Shown in pieces: positions 1-9,619 of a stretch of DNA of 64,000 nt. This stretch comes from Rhizobium brockwellii. Its GTDB lineage: Bacteria > Pseudomonadota > Alphaproteobacteria > Rhizobiales > Rhizobiaceae. The DNA is taken from the NCBI RefSeq assembly GCF_000769405.2, contig NZ_CP053439.1, positions 4,446,001 to 4,510,000 on the forward strand, read 5' to 3'. Positions within the stretch are counted from its first letter, which is position 1, and each line of letters opens with the position of its first letter. The notes below the pieces were generated by a model. It was not told where the DNA came from. It saw only the letters and a program-made list of their open reading frames with translations, and did not search any database. The position numbers and the translations under genes were made by a program.

Positions 1-714
1 TGGTTCGTCGAAGGTCGAGGAGATAACCTCGCCGCGAACCGAGCGCTGCATGTCGGTCACTTCTTCGGGGCGTTCATCGATCAGCAGGACGATCAGATAG
101 CACTCCGGATGGTTGGCGGTGATCGAATGCGCGATGTTCTGCAGCAACACAGTTTTACCGGTACGCGGCGGCGCGACGATCAATCCACGCTGGCCCTTGC
201 CGAGCGGCGCCACCAGGTCGATCACACGTGGCGACAGATCCTTGGTGGTCGGAATATCGAGTTCCATCTTGAAGCGCTCGTTCGGATAGAGCGGCGTCAG
301 ATTGTCGAAATGGACCTTGTGCCGGATCTGTTCCGGATCGTCGAAATTGATGGTGTTGACCTTGAGCAGCGCGAAATAGCGCTCGCCTTCCTTCGGTCCA
401 CGGATCGGACCTTCGACGGTATCGCCGGTTTTCAGCGAGAAACGGCGGATCTGCGACGGGGAGATATAAATATCATCCGGGCCCGGCAGGTAGTTCGCAT
501 TGGGCGACCGCAGGAAGCCGAAACCGTCCTGCAGCACTTCGACGACGCCTTCGCCGATGATTTCGACATCCTGGCTGGCAAGCATCTTAAGGATCGCAAA
601 CATCAGCTCCTGCTTGCGCATCGTGCTTGCGTTCTCGACCTCGAGCGATTCGGCAAATGCCAGCAGATCCGTCGGGGATTTACTCTTAAGTTCCTGAAGC
701 TTCATTTCAGCCAT
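1..714 (-). CDS. rho: Transcription termination factor Rho (5' part; 3' end outside window)
   Basis: RNA-dependent hexameric ATPase that ends transcription at C-rich unstructured RNA. The first 238 codons are visible, reading out of the left edge without a stop; the family is usually about 420 residues. It starts [19 protein letters not shown] Rho_N helical domain covers about 5-47. The cold-shock-type RNA-binding domain follows (about 50-125, with [18 protein letters not shown]). The P-loop motif APPRTGKT ends near residue 188, followed by LIDERPEEV. It lies downstream of hemE and hemJ on the same strand, a common alphaproteobacterial arrangement beside the origin. A gap of about 200 bp before it probably holds its own promoter. 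Confidence 0.97.
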   Translation of the reverse strand, partial: MAEMKLQELKSKSPTDLLAFAESLEVENASTMRKQELMFAILKMLASQDVEIIGEGVVEVLQDGFGFLRSPNANYLPGPDDIYISPSQIRRFSLKTGDTVEGPIRGPKEGERYFALLKVNTINFDDPEQIRHKVHFDNLTPLYPNERFKMELDIPTTKDLSPRVIDLVAPLGKGQRGLIVAPPRTGKTVLLQNIAHSITANHPECYLIVLLIDERPEEVTDMQRSVRGEVISSTFDEP

Positions 715-911
715 GAAGTGACCAATACTCTTTTTAATTTCAAAGGGGAAAGGCGATGTTGGGTCGTATTCGGTACCGCGAAAGGGCTCGCAGACGACTG
801 AACTCTACACACATGCCACGTAGATGAGATGCGCGGAAAATAGCGACTCGCAATCGCTGCCGCAAGAGGGCTGCTTAAAATGAAGCAAATTTAACCTGAG
901 GACGATTTTCC

Positions 912-1454
912 TCAGAACGGCTTCACCACGACGAGGATGACGATCAGGATCATCAGCACTGTCGGGGCCTCGTTCATGAACCGCCAATAACGCGCCGAGC
1001 GGCGATTTTCATCCCGCTCGAACGCTCCGACGGCGCGGCTGAAGAACATATGAACAGCGGTCAGCAATACAACGAGACCGATCTTGGCATGCAGCCAGCC
1101 GCCCTGGAATCCATAAACCGACCAGGCGAGATAGAGGCCGAAAATCCACGTCAACATCATCGCCGGCGTCATGATGATTCGAAGCAGCCGGCGCTCCATC
1201 ACCTTGAAGGTTTCCGATTGCACCGAACCCGGCTCCGCATCAGTGTGATAGATGAACAGCCGCGGCATATAAAACAGCCCGGCCATCCACGAAATGACCG
1301 CGATGATGTGCAGCGCCTTGATCCAGAGGTAGAGATTGTCGGGGTTCCAAGCAAAAAGCCCGATCGCCATCAGCGCAAAGAAGGCCAGCGCAAAATGAGC
1401 CCGGCGCCGGGCGTAAGCGCCAGATCTGCGATCGGTCTGTTTTTCCATCGTCAC
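912..1454 (-). CDS. hemJ: Protoporphyrinogen IX oxidase, HemJ family
   Basis: Membrane protein of 180 residues that oxidises protoporphyrinogen IX to protoporphyrin IX in haem synthesis, replacing HemY/HemG in many alphaproteobacteria. Visible features are about four hydrophobic segments and the family signature [18 protein letters not shown] (about 45-62) followed by MPRLFIYH, with the conserved histidines. The GTG at 1454 overlaps the hemE stop codon (GTGA). An in-frame ATG at 1448 is an equally possible start. The pairing with hemE (uroporphyrinogen decarboxylase) supports the haem role. The family is clear from sequence; the activity is inferred. Confidence 0.88.
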   Translation of the reverse strand: MTMEKQTDRRSGAYARRRAHFALAFFALMAIGLFAWNPDNLYLWIKALHIIAVISWMAGLFYMPRLFIYHTDAEPGSVQSETFKVMERRLLRIIMTPAMMLTWIFGLYLAWSVYGFQGGWLHAKIGLVVLLTAVHMFFSRAVGAFERDENRRSARYWRFMNEAPTVLMILIVILVVVKPF

Positions 1455-2482
1455 GCCCCGCCTCGCACACGATCCACCAGCAGACGCACATGCTCGGGGT
1501 TGGCCTGCGGTGTAATGCCGTGACCGAGATTGAAGATCAGCGGACCATTGCCGAGATGCTGCAGAATATCGTCGATGCCGTCTTCCAGCGCCCGGCCGCC
1601 GGCAACGACGCGCATCGGATCGAGGTTGCCCTGAACAGGTCCATCCTTTTGAAGTTCCGCGGCAAAGGCCAGCGGGACAGACCAGTCGAGGCCGATTGCA
1701 TCTGCGCCCGTCTTCTGGCGATAGGTTTTCAGCTGATAGCCGGCGCCCTTCGCAAAAGCGATGATACGCGCATGCGGCCGTTGTGATTTGACCGAAGCGA
1801 TCATCCGCGCAACCGGCCTGATCGCAAACGCCTCGAACTCCTTCTCGCCGAGAACACCTGCCCAGGAATCGAAGATCTGCACGGCATCGGCGCCGGCATC
1901 GATCTGGGCGACGAGATAGTCGGCTGAAACGTCAGCAAGCAGCATCAGCAGATGCTCGAAAGCGCGGGGGTGCCTGTAGGCGAAGAGACGGGCAGGCGCC
2001 TGATCCGGCGTGCCGTGACCGGCGATCATGTAGGTCGCAACCGTCCATGGCGCGCCGCAGAAGCCGAGCAGCGTCGTCTCGACCGGCAACTGCTCGCGCA
2101 GCCGCCGCACCGTTTCCAGAACCGGCCTGAGATAATCGACAACCTCTTCGCCATTCAATCTGCCGATACCGGCTTCATCGATCGGATCCATCTGCGGACC
2201 GTGGCCCTCGGTGAACCGGACATTCCGCTTCATTGCATCGGGAATGACCAGGATATCGGAAAATAGAATGGCCGCATCGAAGCCATAGCGGCGGATCGGC
2301 TGCAATGTCACTTCGACGGCATGGTCAGGCGTATAGCAGAGATCGAGAAAACTCCCTGCCTTTGCCCGCGTCTCCCGATATTCCGGGAGATAACGTCCTG
2401 CCTGTCTCATCAACCAGAGGGGAGGAGGGGACAGGCTTTCGCCACCCAAAACCCTCATGATCTTTCGGCGCGTATCGCTCAA
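1451..2482 (-). CDS. hemE: Uroporphyrinogen decarboxylase
   Basis: Removes the four acetate carboxyls of uroporphyrinogen III to give coproporphyrinogen III; cytosolic homodimer. 343 residues, the usual family length. The N-terminal signature [16 protein letters not shown] (about 21-36) holds the arginines that bind substrate carboxylates, and [15 protein letters not shown] (about 69-83) carries the catalytic aspartate. The motif [14 protein letters not shown] is also present. It is first in a minus-strand group with hemJ, overlapping it by 4 bp. Its upstream region is the candidate replication origin, matching the hemE-linked origins known in Caulobacter and Sinorhizobium. Confidence 0.97.
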   Translation of the reverse strand: MSDTRRKIMRVLGGESLSPPPLWLMRQAGRYLPEYRETRAKAGSFLDLCYTPDHAVEVTLQPIRRYGFDAAILFSDILVIPDAMKRNVRFTEGHGPQMDPIDEAGIGRLNGEEVVDYLRPVLETVRRLREQLPVETTLLGFCGAPWTVATYMIAGHGTPDQAPARLFAYRHPRAFEHLLMLLADVSADYLVAQIDAGADAVQIFDSWAGVLGEKEFEAFAIRPVARMIASVKSQRPHARIIAFAKGAGYQLKTYRQKTGADAIGLDWSVPLAFAAELQKDGPVQGNLDPMRVVAGGRALEDGIDDILQHLGNGPLIFNLGHGITPQANPEHVRLLVDRVRGGA

Positions 2483-2883
2483 GCGCTTTTTCCCTATAAA
2501 ATAACAAAGATATTTTAAAAGGTTTCTATTTCTTAGAGTCGGTGACTATCAAGGATTAAAATCCATCCACCGCCGATGCCATTTGTCGCGCGGTTGCAAA
2601 ACAAAATCGGGAAGATTTGTCGATCTCGTCCAAATTTCGGGGAGAAGCCGAATCCGGAAATGATTTCAAATCCTTCCAGAGCGGCGATTTTTCTCGTAGC
2701 TGTGGACGGGCTGTGGACGAGCTTTCAAGAAGCCCAGCCCTTCCCCACCGTCCACAGGGCCAACCGAAACCGTTCGGCAAAATCCGAAATGTGGATAAAG
2801 AGGCATGTTTTCCCTTGCCGGAGACTGCCTCGCCGCCGTAGCTCTGTTTCATCCAGTGTTTTCAACAGGCAGCGGAAAATAGC
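2483..2883. other. oriC: Candidate chromosomal replication origin (oriC)
   Basis: A 401-bp gene-free stretch between divergent hemE and ppsR. The hemE side is AT-rich (about 2497-2565, runs of A/T around 2510-2530). The other half has a perfect DnaA box TGTGGATAA at 2790-2798 and three near-matches: TGTGGACGG at 2701-2709, TGTGGACGA at 2712-2720, and the inverted CCGTCCACA at 2748-2756. Position beside hemE matches the mapped origins of Caulobacter crescentus and Sinorhizobium meliloti. Origin function is inferred from box clustering, AT richness and gene context. Confidence 0.8.
2790..2798 (+). promoter_or_regulatory. Consensus DnaA box
   Basis: TGTGGATAA, the reverse complement of the canonical TTATCCACA. 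It sits inside the candidate origin with three one-to-two-mismatch relatives within 100 bp on its left. Confidence 0.8.
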
Positions 2884-3705
2884 GTGGAGAACAGAACGAA
2901 CTTCTTTCATCTGCATCTGATTTCTGACTCAACGGGAGAGACTCTGATCTCCGCCGGGCGCGCCGCGTCGGCGCAGTTCAGATCGGCGCAGCCGATCGAA
3001 CATGTCTATCCGCTGATCCGCAATCGCAAGCAGCTGCTGCCGGTTCTGCAGGCGATCGATGACGCCCCCGGCATCGTGCTTTACACCATTGTCGACCGCG
3101 AGCTTGCAAGCCTCATCGATGAGCGCTGCATCGAGATGGGTGTCGCTTCGGTGAATGTGCTGGAGCCGGTGATGAATGCCTTCCAGATCTATCTCGGCGC
3201 TCCGTCGCGCCGTCGGGTCGGAGCTCAGCATGTGATGAATGCCGGCTACTTCGCGCGCATCGAAGCGCTGAATTTCACCATGGATCACGATGACGGCCAA
3301 ATGCCTGATGATTACAACGACGCCGATGTCGTGATCATCGGCATCAGCCGTACATCGAAAACACCGACCAGCATCTACCTCGCCAACCGAGGCATCAAGA
3401 CGGCGAACATTCCGATCGTCTATGGCGTGCCATTGCCGGAGAGCCTCTTCGTCGCGAGCAAACCGCTGATTGTCTGCTTGATCGCCACCACCGATCGTAT
3501 TTCCCAGGTGCGGGAAAATCGTGTGCTCGGGGTGACGCAGGGCTTCGATCGCGAACACTACACCGATCGCGCCGCGATTTCCGAGGAACTGAAATATGCC
3601 CGCTCGCTTTGCGCTCGTCATAACTGGCCGCTGATCGACGTTACCCGCCGCTCAATCGAGGAAACAGCCGCGGCAATCGTTGCCCTGCGGCCGAAGCTGC
3701 GCTAA
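2884..3705 (+). CDS. ppsR: PPDK/PEP-synthase regulatory protein (bifunctional kinase/pyrophosphorylase)
   Basis: DUF299-family enzyme that phosphorylates (ADP-dependent) and dephosphorylates a threonine of pyruvate phosphate dikinase or PEP synthetase, switching it off and on. 273 residues with a GTG start, [20 protein letters not shown]. The P-loop-like [18 protein letters not shown] lies at about 152-169. Rhizobia generally carry PPDK, so that is the likelier target; no target gene is in this window. The gene lies immediately beside the candidate origin, and maf follows 33 bp downstream. Confidence 0.9.
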   Translation: MENRTNFFHLHLISDSTGETLISAGRAASAQFRSAQPIEHVYPLIRNRKQLLPVLQAIDDAPGIVLYTIVDRELASLIDERCIEMGVASVNVLEPVMNAFQIYLGAPSRRRVGAQHVMNAGYFARIEALNFTMDHDDGQMPDDYNDADVVIIGISRTSKTPTSIYLANRGIKTANIPIVYGVPLPESLFVASKPLIVCLIATTDRISQVRENRVLGVTQGFDREHYTDRAAISEELKYARSLCARHNWPLIDVTRRSIEETAAAIVALRPKLR

Positions 3706-3738
3706 GCGCTGGCGAAAAGCCGGCACTCTGAGGAACCC

Positions 3739-4338
3739 ATGACGCCGAAACTCATCCTTGCATCGTCGAGCCCCTTTCGCCGGATGCTGATGGAAAATGC
3801 TGGTCTGTCCTTCGAGGCACATGCCGCAAGGATCGATGAACGGGCCGTCGAAGCGCCGCTGGAAAAAGCCGGCGCCAAGCCGGATGCCGTGGCCCTCGTC
3901 CTGGCCAGGGCCAAGGCCGAGGAAGTCAGCAGCCGTTTTCCGGAAAGCCTGGTCATCGGTTCGGATCAAACGATGTCGCTCGGCGACAGCGTCTTCCATA
4001 AGCCGAAGGACCTGGCCGACGCGGCTAGCCATCTTCAAGCCCTTTCGGGGGTCACCCATCGATTGAACAGCGCCGTTGCGATTGTGAGCGCCGGCGTGGT
4101 CTTATGGGAGCATCTTGCGCATGCGGAGCTGACGATGCGGCCGCTGACGGTGGAGTTCATCGCCAGACATCTGGCGCGGGTTGGCGAACGGGCGCTTTCC
4201 AGCGTCGGCGCCTATCAATTGGAGGGGGAGGGCATCCAGCTCTTCGAAAAGATCGAGGGTGATTATTTCACCATTCTCGGCTTGCCGATGCTGCCGCTCT
4301 TAAAAAAATTGCGAGAACTCGGAGCAGTCGATGGGTGA
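3739..4338 (+). CDS. maf: Maf-family nucleoside triphosphate pyrophosphatase
   Basis: House-cleaning nucleotide pyrophosphatase of 199 residues. It starts with the family motif [18 protein letters not shown] and has the internal [12 protein letters not shown] and [13 protein letters not shown] segments. The sequence around the catalytic aspartate looks closer to the YceF branch (7-methyl-GTP) than to YhdE, but I would not fix the substrate from sequence alone. Its end overlaps aroE by 8 bp, so the two are probably translated together. Confidence 0.9.
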   Translation: MTPKLILASSSPFRRMLMENAGLSFEAHAARIDERAVEAPLEKAGAKPDAVALVLARAKAEEVSSRFPESLVIGSDQTMSLGDSVFHKPKDLADAASHLQALSGVTHRLNSAVAIVSAGVVLWEHLAHAELTMRPLTVEFIARHLARVGERALSSVGAYQLEGEGIQLFEKIEGDYFTILGLPMLPLLKKLRELGAVDG

Positions 4339-5188
4339 TTCACGTGAAACATTGGGGCCGAGAGCGTTTGTCACCGGCTTTCCCGTCAAGCATTCGCGCT
4401 CGCCCTTGATCCACGGATATTGGCTGAAGACGCTCGGCCTGCCAGGCAGCTACCGCGCTCATGAAGTGGCACCCGAGGCTTTTGCCGATTTCATTCACTC
4501 GTTGAAGGATGGCAGTTCCGGCTTTACCGGAGGCAATGTCACCATTCCCCACAAGGAATTGGCGTTCCGGCTCGCCGACAAGCCGGACGCGCTGTCGCGC
4601 GAACTCGGCGCCTCGAACACCCTCTGGCTGGAGGATGGTGTTCTGCATGCGACGAATACCGACGGTCGTGGCTTCATCGCCAATCTTGACGAACGCCATC
4701 CGGGCTGGGACCGGCATGGCACGGCCATCGTCCTCGGCGCCGGCGGCGCCAGCCGGGCGATCATCCAGGCGGTCCGTGATCGCGGTTTCAAGGAAATCCA
4801 CGTCGTCAACCGCACCGTCGATCGCGCGCGTGAACTCGCGGATCGTTTTGGCCCGCGTGTCCAGGCCCATCCGGCCGGAGCGCTTGCCGAAGTCATGAAG
4901 GGTGCTGGCCTCTTCATCAATACCACCTCGCTCGGCATGGACGGGGAGCCGGCGCCGCAACTCGATTTCTCGCCTCTTGCAGCCGATGCCGTCGTCACCG
5001 ACATCGTCTATGTGCCCTTGAAGACGCCGATCCTGACGCAGGCGGAAGAGCAAGGATTTCCCATCGTCGATGGTCTGGGGATGCTCTTGCACCAGGCCGT
5101 GCCCGGATTCGAGAAATGGTTCGGCCAGCGTCCCATCGTCGACGCTGCACTGCGCGCGCTCATCATCGCGGATATGGACGCACACTGA
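4331..5188 (+). CDS. aroE: Shikimate dehydrogenase (NADP+)
   Basis: Reduces 3-dehydroshikimate to shikimate in aromatic amino-acid synthesis. 285 residues. The substrate domain has [13 protein letters not shown] (about 17-29) and [11 protein letters not shown], which contains the catalytic lysine. NTDGRGF follows, then a Rossmann NADP-binding loop GAGGASRAI (about 137-145). Near the C-terminus is [19 protein letters not shown]. Its stop overlaps the coaE start (TGATG), and its own start lies within maf, so this is a tightly packed operon. Confidence 0.96.
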   Translation: MGDSRETLGPRAFVTGFPVKHSRSPLIHGYWLKTLGLPGSYRAHEVAPEAFADFIHSLKDGSSGFTGGNVTIPHKELAFRLADKPDALSRELGASNTLWLEDGVLHATNTDGRGFIANLDERHPGWDRHGTAIVLGAGGASRAIIQAVRDRGFKEIHVVNRTVDRARELADRFGPRVQAHPAGALAEVMKGAGLFINTTSLGMDGEPAPQLDFSPLAADAVVTDIVYVPLKTPILTQAEEQGFPIVDGLGMLLHQAVPGFEKWFGQRPIVDAALRALIIADMDAH

Positions 5189-5799
5189 TGCTGAAGATCG
5201 GCCTCACCGGCTCCATCGGAATGGGAAAATCGACGGCGGCAAAGCTCTTCGCCGATGCAGGAATCCCGGTGAACGATTCGGATGCCGTGGTCCATGATCT
5301 CTATGCCGGCGAGGCTGCACCCCTGGTGAATGCCGCCTTCCCCGGCACGATGAAGGATGGAGCCGTCGACCGGCGTGAACTCGGCCGCCAGCTCGCTCTT
5401 GATCCTGACGGCTTCAAACGCCTGGAAGCGATCGTCCATCCGCTGGTTCGCAAACGCGAGACGGAATTTCTGAAGCGACAACGCGCCGCCGGCGCCGACA
5501 TGGTATTGCTCGATATTCCATTACTTTTCGAAACCGGCGCTGCGGCTAGAGTGAACGTCATCGTCGTCGTCAGCACTGATCCACAGATTCAGCGCCAAAG
5601 GGTGCTTGCGCGCAAAGGCATGACCGAGGAAAAATTCGACATGATTCTCTCACGCCAGACGCCGGACACGGAAAAACGGCGGCGGGCCGATTATCTCGTC
5701 GACACCAGTCACAGTATCGCGGCGACGAGGAAACGGGTACTCGAGATCGTCGCCGACTTGAAAACGCGGATTGCCAAGGGAGATTTCCGGAATGCGTGA
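5188..5799 (+). CDS. coaE: Dephospho-CoA kinase
   Basis: Last step of coenzyme A synthesis, phosphorylating the 3' hydroxyl of dephospho-CoA. 203 residues from the ATG at 5188, which overlaps the aroE TGA. An upstream in-frame extension would run inside aroE and is not needed. The P-loop TGSIGMGKSTAAKLF is at about 6-20. DIPLLFETGA and LARKGMTEEKFDMIL fit the CoA-binding and lid regions. It overlaps dnaQ by 8 bp. Confidence 0.95.
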   Translation: MLKIGLTGSIGMGKSTAAKLFADAGIPVNDSDAVVHDLYAGEAAPLVNAAFPGTMKDGAVDRRELGRQLALDPDGFKRLEAIVHPLVRKRETEFLKRQRAAGADMVLLDIPLLFETGAAARVNVIVVVSTDPQIQRQRVLARKGMTEEKFDMILSRQTPDTEKRRRADYLVDTSHSIAATRKRVLEIVADLKTRIAKGDFRNA

Positions 5800-6514
5800 G
5801 ATCATCTTCGATACGGAAACGACCGGTCTCGACAACCGCGCCGACCGCATCATCGAAATCGGCGGCATCGAACTCTTCAATCATTTCCCCACCGGCAATA
5901 CGATCCATATCTTCATCAATCCCGGAGATCAGAAGGTTCATCCGGATGCGCTCGCCGTGCACGGCATCACCGATGAATTCCTGAAGGACAAGCAGCCTTT
6001 TGGGGAGGTTGCCGAACAAATCCTGACCTTCTTCGGCGATGCGAAGTGGATTGCCCATAACGCCACCTTCGATATGGGCTTCATCAACGCGGAATTAGCA
6101 CGGATCGGTTTGCCGCCAATCCTGCCGGAACGGGTGCTCGATACCTTGTCGATGGCGCGGCGCAAACACCCGATGGGACCGAATTCGCTCGATGCGCTCT
6201 GCCGGCGCTACGGCATCGATAATTCGCACCGCACCAAACACGGCGCGCTGCTCGACTCCGAATTGCTCGCCGAAGTCTATATCGAGATGATCGGCGGCAG
6301 ACAGGCAGCCCTCGGCCTCGGCATGGCCGGCAAGTCCAACCAGGCAGCCCGCGGTGACATGGCGATGGAAGACGACGGGGTGATTGCCGCAGTGCTCGAG
6401 CGGCCTCGGCCCCTCGCCCCGCGCCTCAGCCAAATCGAGGAGCAGGCACATGAGGCGCTCGTCGCCAAGCTCGGTGAAAAAAGCGTCTGGGCGAAATACG
6501 CCAACGTCGATTAA
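5792..6514 (+). CDS. dnaQ: DNA polymerase III epsilon subunit (3'-5' proofreading exonuclease)
   Basis: Proofreading subunit of the replicase. 240 residues from the ATG at 5792, preceded by AGGGAG. DEDDh exonuclease motifs are complete: ExoI IFDTETTGLD (about 5-14), ExoII HNATFDMGFIN (about 90) and ExoIII HRTKHGALLDSELLAEVY (about 148-165). A C-terminal tail of about 70 residues would carry the alpha-binding segment. It ends the ppsR-maf-aroE-coaE-dnaQ run and converges on secB. Confidence 0.95.
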   Translation: MREIIFDTETTGLDNRADRIIEIGGIELFNHFPTGNTIHIFINPGDQKVHPDALAVHGITDEFLKDKQPFGEVAEQILTFFGDAKWIAHNATFDMGFINAELARIGLPPILPERVLDTLSMARRKHPMGPNSLDALCRRYGIDNSHRTKHGALLDSELLAEVYIEMIGGRQAALGLGMAGKSNQAARGDMAMEDDGVIAAVLERPRPLAPRLSQIEEQAHEALVAKLGEKSVWAKYANVD

Positions 6515-6532
6515 ACTGGTCCTCAATTGAAA

Positions 6533-6555
6533 ATGCCCGGGACCAGCCCGGGCAT
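6533..6555 (-). terminator. Hairpin between convergent dnaQ and secB
   Basis: A 9-bp perfect stem ATGCCCGGG / CCCGGGCAT with the 5-base loop ACCAG. Read on the minus strand it is followed by TTTTC, so it best serves as the secB terminator. The plus-strand side lacks a T tract. Confidence 0.75.
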
Positions 6556-6581
6556 CCGCATTTCAGACAAGCAAGACCTGG

Positions 6582-7064
6582 TCAGTTCGGAACGGCCTGA
6601 ACCTTGGCGCGGGCCTGTTCCTCGGCGACGCGCTGAGCGAACATCTGCGTGAAGTCGATCGGGTCGATCATCAGCGGCGGGAAACCGCCGTTGCGGGTGA
6701 CGTCGGCGATGATCTGACGAGCGAAGGGGAAAAGCATGCGCGGGCACTCGATGAAAAGAACCGGCAGCATGTGTTCTTGCGGGAACCCGGCAACGCGGAA
6801 GACGCCGCCATAGGTGAGTTCGGTATGAAAAACCGTCTTGTCGCCGTCCTTGGCCTCGGCATTCAGCGACAGCACGACATCGAAATCCGTATCGGAAAGC
6901 GGGTTGGCGTTGACGTTCACATTGATGTTGATCGTCGGCGCCTTGTCGCGGGCCTGCAGCGAACGCGGCGCACCTGGATTTTCGAAGGACAGATCCTTGG
7001 TATATTGCGCAAGGATCGAAAGGGTGGGGTTGGCCGCACCGTTGCTGTTGTTATCGTCTGCCAT
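6582..7064 (-). CDS. secB: Protein-export chaperone SecB
   Basis: Tetrameric cytosolic chaperone that keeps preproteins unfolded and delivers them to SecA. 160 residues from the ATG at 7064 ([14 protein letters not shown]), the usual alphaproteobacterial length; the longer in-frame start at 7109 adds an unconserved tail. Conserved segments are [52 protein letters not shown] and [14 protein letters not shown]. It is transcribed away from fxsA toward dnaQ. Confidence 0.96.
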   Translation of the reverse strand: MADDNNSNGAANPTLSILAQYTKDLSFENPGAPRSLQARDKAPTININVNVNANPLSDTDFDVVLSLNAEAKDGDKTVFHTELTYGGVFRVAGFPQEHMLPVLFIECPRMLFPFARQIIADVTRNGGFPPLMIDPIDFTQMFAQRVAEEQARAKVQAVPN

Positions 7065-7164
7065 TGGCTTTTCCTCGAGGGGCATGGGAATGGTGCCGCC
7101 ATCTAACATTTCAGGGAAGGGCTTACAACCCTGGGCGCTTGGCGCGGTTGATCAGCCGCAGGCC

Positions 7165-7680
7165 TCAATCGCCGAGATGTTTGCCCGACCACGGCGAGTT
7201 GCGATCCGGCTCTCTATGATAGTCCTCTTCGTCGAGATCGACCACCTTCGCGTTCGGCTTGCGGTCGCGGAAATCGGGTTGCGGGCCTGAGGAAGAGCCG
7301 GCCTTGGCATTGACGACGACGAATCGGTTGGCGATCGCCCGCCAGACGAGATCGCGCACCGGCGGAATAAGAATGAGGATAGCGATGATATCCGTGAGGA
7401 AGCCGGGAATGATCAGCAGCAGCGAGGCTATGACGTTCATCGCCGGCCGCAGCAGGTCGCGGCCCGGCATCACGCCATTTCGTCCTTCGCTCGACATGCG
7501 GCGCAAAATACCGATGCCCTGCCGGCGCAGCAGAATCACGCCGAGGACGAAACCCAGCATGACAAGCGCCAGCGTCAGCCACAATCCGATAGCCCGGCCG
7601 ACGACGACGAAACCGGCAATTTCGGCGAGCGGCAGCAGCAGAATGAAGGCTGGCAGGATCGAAAAACGCATGTCGGTCAT
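7165..7680 (-). CDS. fxsA: FxsA-family inner-membrane protein
   Basis: Small membrane protein of 171 residues, related to E. coli FxsA, which when overexpressed relieves F-plasmid exclusion of phage T7; the native role is unknown. Two hydrophobic helices lie near the N-terminus (LPAFILLLPLAEIAGFVVVG and LWLTLALVMLGFVLGVILL). The family motif RRQGIGIL follows, then further hydrophobic stretches (about 80-115). The C-terminal 50 residues are polar and acidic. It is divergent from the Tim44-like gene. Confidence 0.82.
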   Translation of the reverse strand: MTDMRFSILPAFILLLPLAEIAGFVVVGRAIGLWLTLALVMLGFVLGVILLRRQGIGILRRMSSEGRNGVMPGRDLLRPAMNVIASLLLIIPGFLTDIIAILILIPPVRDLVWRAIANRFVVVNAKAGSSSGPQPDFRDRKPNAKVVDLDEEDYHREPDRNSPWSGKHLGD

Positions 7681-7803
7681 GTCCCGGGCTCGCCGGTCTC
7701 CTCTTGGCGCCGGCGAAGATGCCAGCCATCATTTGAATCATCTGTATAGGCAGACTATATGGGAGTACAAATCAGAGATGTTAACGGGCGGCTGCGATAC
7801 GAT

Positions 7804-8508
7804 ATGAGTTCGAACGACTTCATCACATTATTTTTCCTGGTGGCGGCTGTGCTGATTTTCTTTCAGCTCCGCTCCGTGCTCGGGCGCCGTACAGGAAATG
7901 AGAAGCCGCCGCGCGATCTCTATACGCCGCGGGATGCGGCTCCGGCCGAAGCCGCCGATGCCGGCAAGGTCGTGACACTGCCGCGGCGTGATGCGACGAC
8001 GGAGGAGGAGGATCGCTTTGCTGCCATCGATGCTTTCGCGGCACCCGGAACGCCGCTCAACGAATCGCTGCGCGCGCTGAACAAGGCCGATCCCGCCTTC
8101 ACCCCGAAGGAGTTTCTGAACGGCGCCCGCATGGCTTACGAGATGATCGTCATGGCCTATGCCGACGGCGACCGGAAAACGCTGAAGAACTTGCTGTCTC
8201 GCGAAGTCTATGACGGCTTCGATGCGGCGATCGGCGAGCGCGAAGCCCGGGGCGAGAAGGTGAAGTCCACTTTCGTCGGCATCGACAAGGCCGAAATCAC
8301 CCATGCGGAGACGAAGGGCAGCGAAGCGCAGATCACCGTGCGCATCTCCAGCCAGCTGATATCGGCCACCTACGACAAGGCGGATGTGCTGATCGAAGGC
8401 GACGCCGAAAACGTCGCCGAGGTCAACGACGTCTGGACCTTTGCTCGCGACACTCGTTCGCGCGATCCGAACTGGAAACTCGTGGCGACCGAATCGGAAC
8501 ATGAGTGA
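7804..8508 (+). CDS. Tim44/TimA-like domain protein with N-terminal membrane anchor
   Basis: 234 residues from the ATG at 7804 (MSSNDFITLFFLVAAVLIFF); the in-frame start at 7759 adds an unconserved 15 residues. One transmembrane helix (about 4-20) is followed by a linker of low complexity and a Tim44-like domain from about 95 to 230 (FLNGARMAYEMIVMAYADGD, then VNDVWTFARDTRSRDPNWKL). In alphaproteobacteria this domain occurs in membrane-associated proteins of uncertain role; mitochondrial Tim44 tethers Hsp70 to the import pore. Its end overlaps the mltA-like gene by 8 bp. Confidence 0.85.
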   Translation: MSSNDFITLFFLVAAVLIFFQLRSVLGRRTGNEKPPRDLYTPRDAAPAEAADAGKVVTLPRRDATTEEEDRFAAIDAFAAPGTPLNESLRALNKADPAFTPKEFLNGARMAYEMIVMAYADGDRKTLKNLLSREVYDGFDAAIGEREARGEKVKSTFVGIDKAEITHAETKGSEAQITVRISSQLISATYDKADVLIEGDAENVAEVNDVWTFARDTRSRDPNWKLVATESEHE

Positions 8509-9619
8509 CCACGCATCGGACTTCGTCCTGCAGGCCATAAGCTTCGACACTTTGGAAGGCTGGAAGGATGATGATCCCTCCGGCCTTTTTGAAGTGATGC
8601 GAAGCTGCCGGCGGCAGATCACCGATGTCAAACCTTACCGCACCGGATCACTTGGCCTGAGTTCGGAAGACCTGCTTCCGCTTCTCGCCGCTGCCGAAGA
8701 TTTCACGCCGTCATCTCCGGCATCGGCGCGCGCTTTTTTCGAGACGCACTGTCGGCCCTTTCTGATTCGCCGCACGGACGGCAATTCCGGCTTCGTCACC
8801 GCCTTCTACGAACCCGATATCGACGTGTCGGAGCAGCCGGACGAAATTTTCCGTTTTCCGTTCTACCGGCGTCCGGACGATCTGATTGATCTCGATGACG
8901 CCAATCGCCCCGCCGAGCTCGACAAGGCCTATGTTTTCGGCCGTCTGCATGACGACCGCGTCGCTGCCTATCCGGACCGCCGCGCCATCGATCAGGGTTT
9001 TCTCGAAGGCCGCGGCCTCGAAATCGCCTGGGCGAAGTCGAAGGTCGATGTCTTCTTCGTGCATGTGCAAGGTGCTGCCCGCCTGCGTTATGAGGATGGT
9101 CGTATCGGCCGCATCACCTATGCCGCGAAGGCCGGCCATGCTTTCTCGGCGATCGGCAAGCTACTCATCGAGCGCGGCGAGATCGATCGGGCGGAGATTT
9201 CGATGCAGGCGATCCGTGCCTGGCTGGCGCGCAATCCCGAGCGCGTCGACGAAGTATTATGGCATAACCGCTCTTATATTTTCTTCCGTGATGCACCGGT
9301 TGCCGACCCGCAGGCAGGTCCGATCGCGGCTGCCAAGGTGCCGCTTCTCGCTGGGCGAGCGCTTGCGGTCGACCGGATGATTCATACTTTCGGCTTTCCT
9401 TTTTTCATTCGCGCCGAAAGCCTCACCCATCTCGACCAGGGTCGCCCGTTCCGCCGGCTGATGCTGGCGCTCGATACCGGCTCGGCGATTATCGGGCCGG
9501 CGCGGGGTGATATCTTCACCGGCTCGGGAGACATGGCCGGGGAAAGCGCCGGCACCGTCCGCAACGAGGCCGATTTCACCATCCTCATTCCCAATGCCGC
9601 CGCCGGAAGATTCGACTGA
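8501..9619 (+). CDS. mltA: MltA-type lytic murein transglycosylase homologue
   Basis: Murein transglycosylase A cleaves the MurNAc-GlcNAc bond of peptidoglycan to form anhydro ends. 372 residues from the ATG at 8501. The MltA domain (GFVTAFYEPDIDVSEQP, about 105) is followed by the 3D double-psi barrel. The latter has ALDTGSAIIGPARGDIFTG (about 322-340), containing the catalytic aspartate. Unusually there is no signal peptide or lipobox at this start or at the upstream in-frame alternative. It overlaps the Tim44-like gene upstream by 8 bp and smr downstream by 1 bp. Confidence 0.9.
   Translation: MSDHASDFVLQAISFDTLEGWKDDDPSGLFEVMRSCRRQITDVKPYRTGSLGLSSEDLLPLLAAAEDFTPSSPASARAFFETHCRPFLIRRTDGNSGFVTAFYEPDIDVSEQPDEIFRFPFYRRPDDLIDLDDANRPAELDKAYVFGRLHDDRVAAYPDRRAIDQGFLEGRGLEIAWAKSKVDVFFVHVQGAARLRYEDGRIGRITYAAKAGHAFSAIGKLLIERGEIDRAEISMQAIRAWLARNPERVDEVLWHNRSYIFFRDAPVADPQAGPIAAAKVPLLAGRALAVDRMIHTFGFPFFIRAESLTHLDQGRPFRRLMLALDTGSAIIGPARGDIFTGSGDMAGESAGTVRNEADFTILIPNAAAGRFD

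Noticed and set aside
109..801. 230-residue plus-strand open frame at the left edge
   Set aside because: It is the antisense shadow of rho, whose 5' part reads cleanly on the minus strand with Walker A and RNA-binding motifs.
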